From Acidimicrobiaceae bacterium (GTDB taxonomy: Bacteria > Actinomycetota > Acidimicrobiia > Acidimicrobiales > UBA8190), in assembly GCA_003151955.1 (NCBI GenBank), contig PLZB01000086.1, forward strand, positions 33,041 to 97,040: a stretch of 64,000 nt of DNA, read 5' to 3'. The translations under genes and the position numbers were made by a program. Shown piece after piece: positions 31,031-40,400 of the stretch. Each line of letters opens with the position of its first letter. Within the stretch, counting starts at the first letter, position 1. The notes under the pieces were generated by a model that saw nothing but the letters and a program-made list of their open reading frames with translations, was not told the origin of the DNA and did no database searches.

Positions 31031-31987
31031 TCAACCGCCGTCGGGAGTGCGGCCCAGGACGGCCCCGTGGCGGAAGACGGACACCGGTCCGTCCTCGCTG
31101 ACGGCGATCACGGTGGCCGAGGGGTCGTCGTGGCTGTAGCGACGGCCGGAGGTGTGCCGGGTACCCCCGAGCGGCTGGACGATCTCCTCCGCGGTCCGGC
31201 TCGGCACCAACCGCACCCCGAGCCGGCGGAGGGTTCCCCCGGCGTCGAAGACGGCGGCGCCGTCGACCTGGGCCAGCGCGTGGCGGAGGGGGGCCAGGTG
31301 GGAGGCCTGGCGGATCCGCAGCGGCGGTGGGGTGGGAAGCCGTTCCTCCACGGGGGGACCGGGTTCGGCACCGGGTCGGTAGACGAGAAGGGCCCCGACG
31401 CCCAGGGATCCGAGGTCGTGGACGGCGAACGCCAGCAAGGCCTCCAGGACGTCGGGATCACCGTCGGAGCCGGCGGTGAGGGCCCAGGCCCAACCGTTGA
31501 CCGGGGGCTCGTGGTGCCAGGCGAAGCCCTCCCAGCGGAGCACCCCGAACGGGCCCACCACCCGGACCGACCCGGAGGGGTGCCGCTGGACGACGGTGGC
31601 CCCGAAGACGGCGGCCAGGACGACCAGGTCCCGCTCCGATCCGGCCGGCCGGTCGAAGACGATCCACTCGTTGGCGCCCTGGCTCCGGCGCAGGAGCCAG
31701 CTCGACAGTCCGTCGGCGAAGCGGCGGGCGTCGGGGAGTGGCTGCCCACCGAGCGGACCGCGGGTGATGCGGAGCTGGGTCCCCGACTCCCAGGTGGCCG
31801 GCCCCGTTGCCGGCTCCAGGATGGTGCCGCCGCTCGGGATCCGTCGTTCGTGGACCGGGGGGCGCAGCGCCTGGTCGATCTCCTCGAGGAGCATCTCCCT
31901 GACCTCGCCCGTCCCCGCCAGTGGTAGCCCACTCTCCTCGAGCTCCTCGGCCAGTCTCCGAAGTCGCCCTTCTCCGCGTCCGGCCAT
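31031..31987 (-). CDS. Diadenylate cyclase (DisA_N/DAC)-like protein
   Basis: 318 residues. A novel N-terminal region (1-170), possibly a DACN-type sensor domain, precedes a DAC-like domain (about 178-310). The DAC part has LGVGALLVYR, DGA (242-244), GTRHTS (275-280) and VIAVSEDGPVSVFRHG. DAC enzymes make cyclic di-AMP from two ATP using DGA and RHR motifs. Here the third residue of RHR is Thr, so activity is uncertain. No membrane helix is present, unlike CdaA. A minus-strand TAGCGT ends 8 bases before the chosen ATG. The gene is coupled to the degenerate SDR. Confidence 0.78.
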   Translation of the reverse strand: MAGRGEGRLRRLAEELEESGLPLAGTGEVREMLLEEIDQALRPPVHERRIPSGGTILEPATGPATWESGTQLRITRGPLGGQPLPDARRFADGLSSWLLRRSQGANEWIVFDRPAGSERDLVVLAAVFGATVVQRHPSGSVRVVGPFGVLRWEGFAWHHEPPVNGWAWALTAGSDGDPDVLEALLAFAVHDLGSLGVGALLVYRPGAEPGPPVEERLPTPPPLRIRQASHLAPLRHALAQVDGAAVFDAGGTLRRLGVRLVPSRTAEEIVQPLGGTRHTSGRRYSHDDPSATVIAVSEDGPVSVFRHGAVLGRTPDGG

Positions 31988-31995
31988 GGACCTCG

Positions 31996-32001
31996 ACGCT
32001 A
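31996..32001 (-). promoter_or_regulatory. -10-like hexamer TAGCGT of the DAC-like gene
   Basis: Minus-strand TAGCGT ends 8 bases before the ATG at 31987; supports that start over an upstream in-frame extension into the lipoprotein gene. Confidence 0.5.
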
Positions 32002-32033
32002 CCGGCCGTCTCGGTCGGACCGTCCCCGCCGGG

Positions 32034-33035
32034 TCACGCACCGCACGCCTGGGAGAACATCGGGTTCAGGCCCGGCCCGCACCAGTAGATGTTCCCGATT
32101 CCCTCCTGGAACGTCCCGATCCGGGTGGGCGGGTCCAGCATGGCCTGGAGCATGAGGTGGGGCGCGACGAACTCGAACATCGACCGTTCCCCGATCGGCG
32201 AGTTGGCCCGGGCCGTCGAGTACGGCAGGACTGCCCCTTCGCCGTTCACGAACGTGATCTTCGTGACCACCGCCATGATCTGGGACGCGTCGGCCGAGGC
32301 CGAGAGGGTCAGCGTGTCCTGCTCCAGGCACACACAGCCACCGTTCTGTCCCGCGAGCACCGCGGTCGTGGCCGAGACGACGTCGAGGGTGGCGTCGTGA
32401 ACGTCCCAGTGGCCGAGCATCGTCCCGTCGCCCGAACCGGTGGCCGTGGTCACCGGTGATCCCGGGAGGACGTGGAGGGTGGAGAGGATCTGCTGGGCCA
32501 CCGCCGGGATGAAGTCCACCGACGGCCCCGGCACGACCATCTCGATCCAGGTCGTCAGGCCGGGAAGCAGGGCCAGGAGGTAGTTCGAGACGGCGACCCC
32601 GACGCCACCAGCCGAGGCCCCGACCAGCACCTGAACGGCCACGCCGTTGAACGACCGGTCACCGTCGAAGTAGATCGGGACGGGAGACAGCGGTGGCCCC
32701 CCCGTCCCGAAGAGGACCACCGTTCCCCGGGCGGAATCGAGGGGGCAGGTGCTGAGTTCGGTGAAGGATCCGGTGATGACGGCCGAGCTCGCCAGGACGG
32801 GACACGCCGCCGTGGACCGGACCAGGATGTCCCTCGGCACGTCAATGCGGTATCCCCCGGCGGAGACGGCGTTCGTGCCGGGCACGGTCGTCCTGGTGGT
32901 GCCGGCGGTCCCCCCGCTCGTCGGGGAGCTGCAGCCACCGACGCCGAGGCCAAGGCCGATCACGACGGTCAACGAGGCGGCGCGGACCAGGACGCGCCGC
33001 ACGGCCCGACCCGCCGGGGCCACGGGGCCGATCAC
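32034..33035 (-). CDS. Putative secreted lipoprotein
   Basis: About 333 residues. A basic region (RAVRRVLVRAAS) and hydrophobic stretch end in the lipobox VGGC followed by SSPTSGG, a lipoprotein signal. A Thr/Gly linker follows, then a strand-rich extracytoplasmic domain with several Cys (ACPVLAS, STCPLD, GGCVCLEQD, YWCGPG, QACGA) that could form disulfides. I do not recognise the family. The start is uncertain: GTG codons at 33035 and 33023 both leave a sensible signal peptide. It lies 5' of the DAC-like gene with a 46-base gap that contains the latter's promoter hexamer. Confidence 0.65.
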   Translation of the reverse strand: MIGPVAPAGRAVRRVLVRAASLTVVIGLGLGVGGCSSPTSGGTAGTTRTTVPGTNAVSAGGYRIDVPRDILVRSTAACPVLASSAVITGSFTELSTCPLDSARGTVVLFGTGGPPLSPVPIYFDGDRSFNGVAVQVLVGASAGGVGVAVSNYLLALLPGLTTWIEMVVPGPSVDFIPAVAQQILSTLHVLPGSPVTTATGSGDGTMLGHWDVHDATLDVVSATTAVLAGQNGGCVCLEQDTLTLSASADASQIMAVVTKITFVNGEGAVLPYSTARANSPIGERSMFEFVAPHLMLQAMLDPPTRIGTFQEGIGNIYWCGPGLNPMFSQACGA

Positions 33036-33293
33036 GCCCTGGTGTCGATCACGGCCGGGTCCACGGCCGCCCGGTACCGCTCCGGGTCGAAAACCAGGGC
33101 CCACCCCGTGGTTTCGCCCCGATCGTCAGCGGACGTGAGCTCGGGCAGCGGGCGGCGCCGGGATCGGCCATGGTCACCAGTAGATCAGGAGCCGGCCGGC
33201 CACTCGCCTTCCTGGTTCGTCAAGACTGCGTCGGGTTGGCGACGATTCAACCGGATCATGCTCATCACCTCAGCCGTCGGAGAGTCGGTGTTC

Positions 33294-33998
33294 CTACTCG
33301 CCCTGGTGGCTGGGGTGATCGGCGCCCTGGTCTCGAGATGAGCGCACTCGGACAGATACCGCTGGAAGAGGCCAGGGAAGGCGCCCAGACCGGATCCCGG
33401 GGAACGAGAAATACGGCGGTCGGGACAACGGTGGGATCGGATCATGTGCCTCGGGACGACGCCCGGCCGCCGGGTCCAGTCCGAGCAGCTCCCGGATCTC
33501 CCTCGTCATCCTGATCGAGTGGTCCGACTCGGCCTCGAGGATCCCCGGGGTGATGAGGGCACGGACCCCCTCGTTCTCGACGATCCACCCGGGAACCCAG
33601 CATGAGAACCCCCAGGCCCGACTGAACCGCCACGAGCTGCCCCGCTTCGAGATCACCGTCACCCGGGTGAGGTCCATCGAGTTCAGACGGCTTCCGAGGT
33701 AGGCCGCCATCCATCGCTGGTCGAAGTAGTAGGTGGTCATCGACTCGTTGCCAGCCGTGATGAAGGGAAACGAGGCGGAGAGGAAGGAGAGCCCGAAACA
33801 GACGACCGCCAGAAGACCGAATCCGCCGGGACGGGTGTTCAGGAGGGCGAACCCGACAGCGGCACCTGCGAGCACAATCGCCACTGGCCAAGCCCACACC
33901 GCCAGGCGGCGGAACAGGCCGTTGATGTCGGACCGTTCGTGGCGGACGATCATTCCCGGAGGCCCGCCCGGATAGGACCTCGGTAGAACAATCGCCAC
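33294..33998 (-). CDS. Membrane protein with two N-terminal helices (hypothetical)
   Basis: 234 residues. Two hydrophobic helices (about 32-52 and 58-80) are followed by a cytoplasmic domain with LTRVTVISKRGSSWRFSRAWGFSCWVPGWIVENEGVRALITPG, a strand pattern resembling PH-like domains of small actinobacterial membrane proteins. The last 60 residues are low in complexity and Arg/Pro-rich. The GTG start is supported by a minus-strand TACTCT 7 bases upstream. I do not recognise a named family. The surrounding 33036-33293 gap holds no convincing gene. Confidence 0.65.
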   Translation of the reverse strand: MAIVLPRSYPGGPPGMIVRHERSDINGLFRRLAVWAWPVAIVLAGAAVGFALLNTRPGGFGLLAVVCFGLSFLSASFPFITAGNESMTTYYFDQRWMAAYLGSRLNSMDLTRVTVISKRGSSWRFSRAWGFSCWVPGWIVENEGVRALITPGILEAESDHSIRMTREIRELLGLDPAAGRRPEAHDPIPPLSRPPYFSFPGIRSGRLPWPLPAVSVRVRSSRDQGADHPSHQGE

Positions 33999-34005
33999 AC
34001 TCGGG

Positions 34006-34011
34006 AGAGTA
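34006..34011 (-). promoter_or_regulatory. -10-like hexamer TACTCT
   Basis: Minus-strand TACTCT ends 7 bases before the GTG at 33998 of the membrane protein gene; leaderless arrangement. Confidence 0.45.
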
Positions 34012-34048
34012 CCGGGACGACCGGCGGGGTCCGGGGCCCCGATCCCGT

Positions 34049-34504
34049 TCAGACGATCCGGTAGGTCTGGAGCCCCTGGGCCACCACCCGGCCCTGGTCG
34101 TCGGTGGCGGTGATCTCGGTGAAGATCAGCTCGCGGCCCCGCTTGACGGTCCCGGCCAGGCCGAGAAGGTCGCTGGAGCGGGCCGTCCCGACGTACTGGA
34201 TCGACATCGAGACGGTCGAGGCCCGGGTCCCCTTGGTGAAGTCGTGGGCCGACCAGGCCGCGCCGGCCCCGGCCGTGTCGAGGACGGTGGCGATGACCCC
34301 GCCGTGGTAGACGATGCCGTCGTTGGTGAGCTCGGCCCGGAAGGGGAGCCGGAGGACGACATCGTCGGGCTCGTAGCGGTCGAAGACGAGACCGAGGCTC
34401 CCGAGGTAGGGGGACCGGAGCATGGCGGCCGGGACAGCCCGCCGGAAGGCCTCCTGCTGCTCCCCGGTCAGGGCCGGGGTCTCCCCGACGCCGCTGGTGG
34501 TCAT
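34049..34504 (-). CDS. PaaI-family hotdog thioesterase
   Basis: 151 residues, a single 4HBT hotdog domain: VYHGGVIATVLDTAGAGAAW matches the family's HGG-x-x-x-x-x-D motif, and STVSMSIQYVGTARSSDLLGLAGTVKRGRELIFTEITATDDQGRVVAQG fits the following strands. It should hydrolyse acyl- or aryl-acetyl-CoA thioesters. AGGAGGAG precedes the ATG. Its promoter (minus-strand TAAACT, 34561-34556) lies within TetR operator B, divergent from the acyl-CoA dehydrogenase operon, so both directions may be repressed together. Confidence 0.9.
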   Translation of the reverse strand: MTTSGVGETPALTGEQQEAFRRAVPAAMLRSPYLGSLGLVFDRYEPDDVVLRLPFRAELTNDGIVYHGGVIATVLDTAGAGAAWSAHDFTKGTRASTVSMSIQYVGTARSSDLLGLAGTVKRGRELIFTEITATDDQGRVVAQGLQTYRIV

Positions 34505-34541
34505 TGCTCCTCCTCCCATATGCTGCCGGACAGCCCCCAAG

Positions 34542-34561
34542 TTGACTGATCGGTCAGTTTA
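34542..34561 (-). promoter_or_regulatory. TetR-type operator B (thioesterase / acyl-CoA dehydrogenase)
   Basis: On the minus strand reads TAAACTGACCGATCAGTCAA. The leading TAAACT is a -10-like hexamer for the thioesterase gene, giving a leader of about 45 bases. The site is in the 99-base gap shared with the divergent acyl-CoA dehydrogenase gene. It matches operators A and C at all 16 positions invariant among the three. Confidence 0.78.
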
Positions 34562-34603
34562 GCCCGGGGGGTGGTGGGACCCTGAGACGAGGGAGGGACC
34601 GAG

Positions 34604-35857
34604 GTGCGCTGGGAGATCGAGGACACGCCGGAACAGGCCGCCTTCCGGGCCGACTTCCGGGCCTGGCTGGCCGGGGCCCTGCCGGCCGGCTGGATGGAGG
34701 CCCTCGAGGCCGGGGAAGACGCCGGCTTCGAGCGGGCCAAGGCCGAAGGGGGCTTCAACCCCTTCTCCTGGCAGGCCACCATCGGGGCCTCCCCCTACGC
34801 CGCCCCGCTCTGGCCCGCCGAGTACGGGGGCCTCGGGGGGGAGAGCTGGACGGCCCAGGTCATCCGGGCCGAGCTCCAGCGCTACCGGCTCCCTACGATC
34901 TCGATCAACCTCCTCGGGGTGGGCCTGGCCGGGCCCACCCTCATCGAGCACGGTTCGGAGGCCCAGAAGGAGCGCTACCTCCGGAAGATCCTCACCGGGG
35001 AGGAGATCTGGTGCCAGCTCTTCAGCGAGCCCGGCTCGGGGTCGGACCTCGCCTCCCTCTCCACCCGGGCCGTCCGCGACGGCGACGAGTGGGTCGTCAG
35101 CGGCCAGAAGGTCTGGACCACCATCGCCCAGTTCGCCACCTTCGGGATGCTCCTGGCCCGGACCGACCCCGACGTCCCCAAGCACGAGGGCCTCAGCTAC
35201 TTCGTCCTCGACATGCGCAGCCCCGGGGTCGAGGTCCGGCCCCTCATGCAGATGACGGGCTCCTCCGAGTTCAACGAGGTCTTCCTCACCGACGTCCGGG
35301 TCCCCCACGCCAACCTTGTGGGGGCCGTCGGCGACGGCTGGCGCTGTGCCCGGACCACCCTCATGAACGAGCGGACCACCCTGGCCGGGGTCTCCATCGA
35401 CCCCGTCTCCATCATGGGCGGCGTCCGCCGGGACCCCTGGGCCAGTTTCCTCGAGGCCGTCCCCGACCGGACCGACCCTCGGGTCCGCCAGCGCCTGGCC
35501 CAGTTCTACATCGAGTCCGAAGTGAAGGAGATCACCGGCTTCCGGGCCGCCTCGGCCCGCCGCCAGGGGGCCCAGCCCGGCCCCGAGGGCGCCGTCAACA
35601 AGGTCTTCAACGCCGAGTACAACAAGCGCCGCTCCGCCTTCGCCGTGGACGTGAACGGCCCGGCCGGGGTGGCCTGGCTCCCCGACGACACCGCCGCCGC
35701 GGCCCGGGCCCAGACCTTCCTCCGGGCTCGGGCCAACACCATCGAGGGGGGCACCTCCGAGGTCCTCCGGAACCAGATGGCCGAGCGGATCCTCGGCCTC
35801 CCCCGTGACGCCGAGGTCGACCGGGGCCGGGCCTGGGCCGAGACGAGCCGGAATTGA
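34604..35857 (+). CDS. Acyl-CoA dehydrogenase
   Basis: 417 residues, FAD-dependent. N-terminal helices lead to WPAEYGGLGGESW, then WCQLFSEPGSGSDLASLSTRAVRDGDEWVVSGQKVWTT (flavin- and substrate-binding strands), and the C-terminal helical domain with ANTIEGGTSEVLRNQMAERILGLP. It introduces an alpha-beta double bond in an acyl-CoA. Start GTG has GAGGGAGG upstream. It is divergent from the PaaI thioesterase across TetR operator B and overlaps the next thioesterase gene at its stop. Confidence 0.95.
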   Translation: MRWEIEDTPEQAAFRADFRAWLAGALPAGWMEALEAGEDAGFERAKAEGGFNPFSWQATIGASPYAAPLWPAEYGGLGGESWTAQVIRAELQRYRLPTISINLLGVGLAGPTLIEHGSEAQKERYLRKILTGEEIWCQLFSEPGSGSDLASLSTRAVRDGDEWVVSGQKVWTTIAQFATFGMLLARTDPDVPKHEGLSYFVLDMRSPGVEVRPLMQMTGSSEFNEVFLTDVRVPHANLVGAVGDGWRCARTTLMNERTTLAGVSIDPVSIMGGVRRDPWASFLEAVPDRTDPRVRQRLAQFYIESEVKEITGFRAASARRQGAQPGPEGAVNKVFNAEYNKRRSAFAVDVNGPAGVAWLPDDTAAAARAQTFLRARANTIEGGTSEVLRNQMAERILGLPRDAEVDRGRAWAETSRN

Positions 35858-36525
35858 GCACCGACCCCGGACCTCCCGCCCCCGCCGGCGGCTTCGTGAG
35901 CGACGCCCGGCTCCGGGCCGCCGACCACCTCCGCCGGCTCGGCCACGCCATCGTCGACCACCAGGCCGACGACGCCTTCTTCGACCGGGCCACCACAGCG
36001 GCGGGGACCCTCCTGGCCGACCTCGAGCAGGCCCCCTCCCGGCAGCGGGCCGTCCTCGAGATGAAGGCCGACCTCTTCGCCGCCCCCGCCCCCGAAGGGG
36101 GGGCCCGGAGCCACTTCCCCGACTGCATCGTGACCGGCCACGCCAACCCCCTGGGGGTGGCCGCCTCGGTCCACCGGGAGGGCGAGGAGGGTGTCCTGAC
36201 CGCCACCCTGGGAGCCGCCTTCGAGGGAGCCCCGGGCCGGGCCCACGGGGGGATCGTGGCCGCCCTCCTCGACGAGGTCATGGGCTTCGTCCTCTCCATC
36301 GTCGGCACCCCGGCCTACACCGGCCGGCTCACCGTCACCTACCGGGCCCCCACCCCCCTCGGGGTCGAGCTCGAGTTCCGGGCCCGTCTCCTCGAGCGGT
36401 CCGGCCGGAAGCTGACCATCGCCGCCGAGGGCCGCCACGGGGGGAAGCGGTTCGCCGAGGCCGAGGCCCTCTTCATCGCCGTCGACCCCGACCACTTCAA
36501 CACCGGGGGCCCCGGCGACGGGTGA
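35854..36525 (+). CDS. Acyl-CoA thioesterase (hotdog, PaaI-like), larger paralogue
   Basis: 223 residues. A 70-residue helical N-terminal extension precedes a 4HBT hotdog domain with GRAHGGIVAALLDEVMGFVLSI and YTGRLTVTYRAPTPLGVELEFRARLLERSGRKLTIAAEG. It likely releases CoA from an intermediate of the same pathway as the adjoining dehydrogenase. The TTG start overlaps the dehydrogenase stop (TTGA); a GTG at 35896 is a possible shorter start. Confidence 0.88.
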   Translation: MSTDPGPPAPAGGFVSDARLRAADHLRRLGHAIVDHQADDAFFDRATTAAGTLLADLEQAPSRQRAVLEMKADLFAAPAPEGGARSHFPDCIVTGHANPLGVAASVHREGEEGVLTATLGAAFEGAPGRAHGGIVAALLDEVMGFVLSIVGTPAYTGRLTVTYRAPTPLGVELEFRARLLERSGRKLTIAAEGRHGGKRFAEAEALFIAVDPDHFNTGGPGDG

Positions 36526-36588
36526 CCGGGCCCCCACCGGCCGCGGCCACCGTCGGCGGGGGAGCTCCCGACGTGCGACCATCGTTGC

Positions 36589-37269
36589 GTGCGGGTTCAG
36601 CGTTGCTTCTCATTCATCGACCTCTCCGGCTTCACGGCCCTGACCGAGTCCGAGGGGGACGAGCGGGCGGTCCGGGTCCTCACCACCTTCCGCCAGCTCG
36701 TCCGGGACATCTGCAGCCGCCGGGGGGTCCGGATCGCCAAGTGGCTCGGGGACGGGGCCATGCTCGTCGGGGTGGAGAACGGCCCGGTGGTGGCCGCCGC
36801 CCTCGAGCTCCAGCTGGCTGCGGCCGGCTCCGACTCCATCACCGTCAGCTGCGGGATCACCGCCGGGGAGGTCATCCTCCTCGAGGGGGACGACTACATC
36901 GGCCACTGCGTGAACGTCGCCGCCCGGCTCTGCGACATGGCCGCCGGCGGCGAGGTCCTGGCCGACTCCGGGGCCCTGACCGGCCTCCCCCCCTGGGGGG
37001 CCGTCCTCGACCGGGAGGAGCGGGCCATCCGGGGCCTCGAGCAGCCCGTCACCGCGGCCCGGCTCGGCCTCCGCCTCCTGGAGGGGACCGTCGTCGACGA
37101 CCCCGTCTGCGGGATCCCCCTGACCCGGGAGGTCGCCCCCGAGCAGCTCCGGGACCGGGTCGGCAACGAGGTCTGGTTCTGCTCCGACAGCTGCCGGGAC
37201 ACCTGGGAGCGCCGGCCCGCCCCGGCCGAGGACGACCAGGGCAGCCTCCGGAGCCCCCTCATCGGCTGA
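36589..37269 (+). CDS. Class III nucleotidyl cyclase fused to YHS metal-binding domain
   Basis: 226 residues. Residues 7-160 are a class III cyclase domain: metal Asps D11 (FSFIDLSGF) and D55 (KWLGDGAM), adenine-selecting Lys51 and Asp102, and transition-state N109/R113 in VNVAARL, so ATP-to-cAMP activity is likely. The C-terminal 50 residues form a YHS/TRASH-type domain, DPVCGIPL...VWFCSDSCRDTW (C174, C198, C202), known to bind metals such as Cu or Zn. No membrane segment. It follows the thioesterase after 63 bases and starts with GTG. Confidence 0.88.
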   Translation: MRVQRCFSFIDLSGFTALTESEGDERAVRVLTTFRQLVRDICSRRGVRIAKWLGDGAMLVGVENGPVVAAALELQLAAAGSDSITVSCGITAGEVILLEGDDYIGHCVNVAARLCDMAAGGEVLADSGALTGLPPWGAVLDREERAIRGLEQPVTAARLGLRLLEGTVVDDPVCGIPLTREVAPEQLRDRVGNEVWFCSDSCRDTWERRPAPAEDDQGSLRSPLIG

Positions 37270-37296
37270 CCGTCTCCGGCCACCCCCGGGCCCCGG

Positions 37297-37485
37297 TCAG
37301 ATCGCCGGGGCGGAGCTCGAGACGGCTGGCGGCCGGGCCGGGAGCCCGCTCGGCGGGTGGTGGTGGACCACGGCGGGGATGAAGTTCAGCAACAGGATCA
37401 CGATGACGACCATCACGACGAAGGCGGCGTAGCGCCGGACCACCGTCAGCCAGGCCGGAGGCGTCCGGGTCGGCTCGGGACTCAT
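37297..37485 (-). CDS. Small single-pass membrane protein coupled to ABC transporter
   Basis: 62 residues: a short basic cytoplasmic lead, one strong hydrophobic helix (FVVMVVIVILLLNFIPAV) and an extracytoplasmic His/Pro/Ser tail. No recognised family. The ATG overlaps the stop of the giant Liv-type ABC gene (ATGA), so it is translated with it; that is the main reason to accept it. It could be an accessory or stabilising subunit of that transporter. Confidence 0.6.
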   Translation of the reverse strand: MSPEPTRTPPAWLTVVRRYAAFVVMVVIVILLLNFIPAVVHHHPPSGLPARPPAVSSSAPAI

Positions 37486-40400
37486 GACCCCACCACCATC
37501 GGGCCCGCGGGGAGGGGGGCGGCCGCCACCCCGTCGGAGCGGCCCGGGGCGGTGTTCTCCGCCCCGAGGTAGGCGGCCACCACGCCCTGGTCGTTCAGGA
37601 CCGTGGCCGTGTCCCCCTCGGCGATCACCTCACCGACGTGCATGCAGACCAGCCGGTCGGCGATGGAGGAGACCAGGGGGACGTCGTGCTCGATCACGAT
37701 GAAGGCCGCTCCCGTCTGCTGCCGGAGCCCGAGGAGGAGCTCCCCGAGCGCCTCCGACTCCCGCTGGGCGATCCCGGCCGTCGGCTCGTCGAGGAGGAGG
37801 ACCCGGGGCTCGTGGGCCACGGCGCAGGCCAGCTCGACCACCCGCCGGGTGCCCGTCGAGAGCTCCGAGATGAACCGGTCCCTGAACCGCTCCAGACCGA
37901 ACTCGAGGACGAGCTCGTCGACCCGGATGGCCACGGCCGCCTCCGACTCGATCACGGCGGCCAGGTTGAGGGCCGAGGCGACGGGGTCCCGGACGGGGAT
38001 CCTCCGCTCCAGGGCCGTGGTGATGGCCTCCCCGACGCTCATGGCCCGCCAGAGCCGGGCGTCCTGGAAGATCCGGCCGATCCCCCGGCCGGCCCGGGCC
38101 GTGGGGGACAGGGCCGTGATGTCCTCCCCGAAGAGCATGACCCGGCCCTGGTCCGGATAGGTGAACCCCGAGCAGACGTCGAAGAGGGTGGTCTTCCCCG
38201 ACCCGTTCGACCCGATGATCCCGAGGATCTCCCCCGGCATCACGTGGAGGTTGACGTCGGTCAGGGCGGCCACCCCCCCGAAGTGCTTGGAGACCCCGAC
38301 GGCGGCGAAGGCCGCCATGGGGGCGGCGGCCGGAACCCCGGGGGCCGGCGCCCCCGACGTCTGTCCCCCCCCTCCGAGGAGGGCGTCGAGGACCTCGGGG
38401 GAGGCTGCCACCGGGGTCGGGCCCGGGACGGCCGGGATGTCGACCATGACCCCCCCGGCCAGGAGCTCGGCCACGTCGGGGGCCCCCGTTCCCACCATGA
38501 GGTCCCCGGGGGCGATCACCGGGGAGGCCGGCCCGCCCTCGGCGGCGCTCCGGCGGCGCTTGGCCCGGTTGGCGGCGTGGAGGAAGACGGACCGGAGGAG
38601 CTTGGGCTGCTGGGAGAGGTCGGGGGTGGGGCCGCTGAACCGGATCCGTCCCCGCTCCATGAAGACGGCCCGGCTGGAGATGGCGGTGGCCACGTTGACG
38701 GACTGCTCCACCACGACGACGGTGACCCCGCTCTGGGCCAGGTCCCGGATGACCTGGAGGAGGTCGCTCACCACGGTGGGAGCGAGGCCCAGGGAGAGCT
38801 CGTCGATCATGAGGAGCTTGGGCCGGCACAGGAGGGCCTGGGCCAGGGCCAGCATCTGCTGCTCCCCCCCGGACATGAGGGCGGCCCGCTGGTTCATCCG
38901 CTCCTTCAGCCGGGGGAAGATCTGGGTGACCCGGTCGGTGGCGGCGTCGGCGAACTGGAGGTCCTTGAGCTGGCGCCGGGCCATCCAGGCCCCCATCTTC
39001 AGGTTCTCGGCCACCGTGAGCGAGGGGAAGATGCCCCGGCCTCCGAGGACGGTGACGAGGCCGGCCTTGACCCGGTCCCCCGGGCTCCAGTCGGTCACGT
39101 CGTTGCCGATGAACTCGACCCGGCCCTTCCCGGGCTCGAGGAGGCCGGCCACGGCCCGGAGGGTGGTGGACTTCCCGGCCCCGTTCGTCCCCAGGAGGGC
39201 CACGATCTCCCCCTGGGCCACCCCGAGGCTGACGTCGAAGAGGACCCGGTTGGTGCCGTAGCCGGCGTCGACGTCCTTCATGGCGATGAGCGACGGTCGG
39301 TTCGCCGTGGGTCCGGCGTCGGGGGCGGTCGTCTCGGCCCCGGCCCGGCCGGTGACCTCGAGGTCCTCGAGGGCGCTGAGCCGGAGGGCGGCGGTGTGGG
39401 CCATGGCGTTGACCCCGCCGCTCTGGATGACGGCCATGGCCTGGCGGGACTCCCGCCGGGACAGCTCCCCGGCCTGGCCCCGCTCGTCGGGGGCGTGGAG
39501 GTCGTGGATCCCCCGGGCGTGGGCCAGCCTGACCACCAGGTGGTCCCGGAACCGGTAGACGAGACCGCCGAGGCCCTCGGGGAAGAACCAGAGGACGGTG
39601 AGGAGGCCGAGACCGGTCACGAGGAGCGATCCCCAGGTGGGGAGGGCCCCGGCCCCCTGGACGAACCCGGCCCCGATGATGGCCCCGGTGAGCGAGCCCA
39701 GGCCGCCGATGACGGCGGCGATGAAGACGGTGAAGGACTCGTTGGGGTTGGCCCCCCCGAACTGGACCCCCCGGGAGGCCAGCATGGTCAGGGTCCCCCC
39801 CACCCCGGCCACGGCCCCCGAGAAGGCGAAGGCCAGGAGCTTGGACTTGAGGGGGCTGATCCCATAGGCGGCCGACATCCGGCTGTTGTCCCGGACGGCC
39901 ACGATGGTCCGCCCGGGCCGGTTCCGCCGGAGGTTGTGGGACAGAAGGAGGACGAGGATGAGGACCAGGAGACAGAACTCGTAGAAGGTGTAGGGCGAGC
40001 TCAGGTCGAACCGCTTGAACAGGACCGGGAGCTCGACCGAGGCCGGGTTGAGCCAGGGGAAGTACTGGCTGGCCAGGAGCCAGGTGGCCACGGGGACGGC
40101 GAAGGCCATGGTGGCCACGGCCAGGAAGAGCCCCGAGATCCGCAGGGCCGGGATCCCGATGACACAGGCTACGGCGGCGGCCACGGCGGCGGCCACCACC
40201 ATGGCCAGCAGGAGGTCGAGGTGGAAGTGGACCATACAGGCCGCCGTCACCGACCCGGCGATCCCGGCGAAGGCCACCTGGCCCAGGCTGATCTGGCCGG
40301 CGAATCCGGTGAGGACGACGAGGGAGGCGGCCAGGACGGCGTAGGTCACGATGCTGTACATCGTGGGGAGGGCCGGCTGGGGGAGCTGGAGGGGGACGAC

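Noticed and set aside
33258..33341. 27-codon hydrophobic plus-strand frame (MLITSAVGESVFLLALV...)
   Set aside because: Overlaps the end of the opposite membrane-protein gene and lacks a ribosome site or promoter; membrane-like composition can arise by chance.
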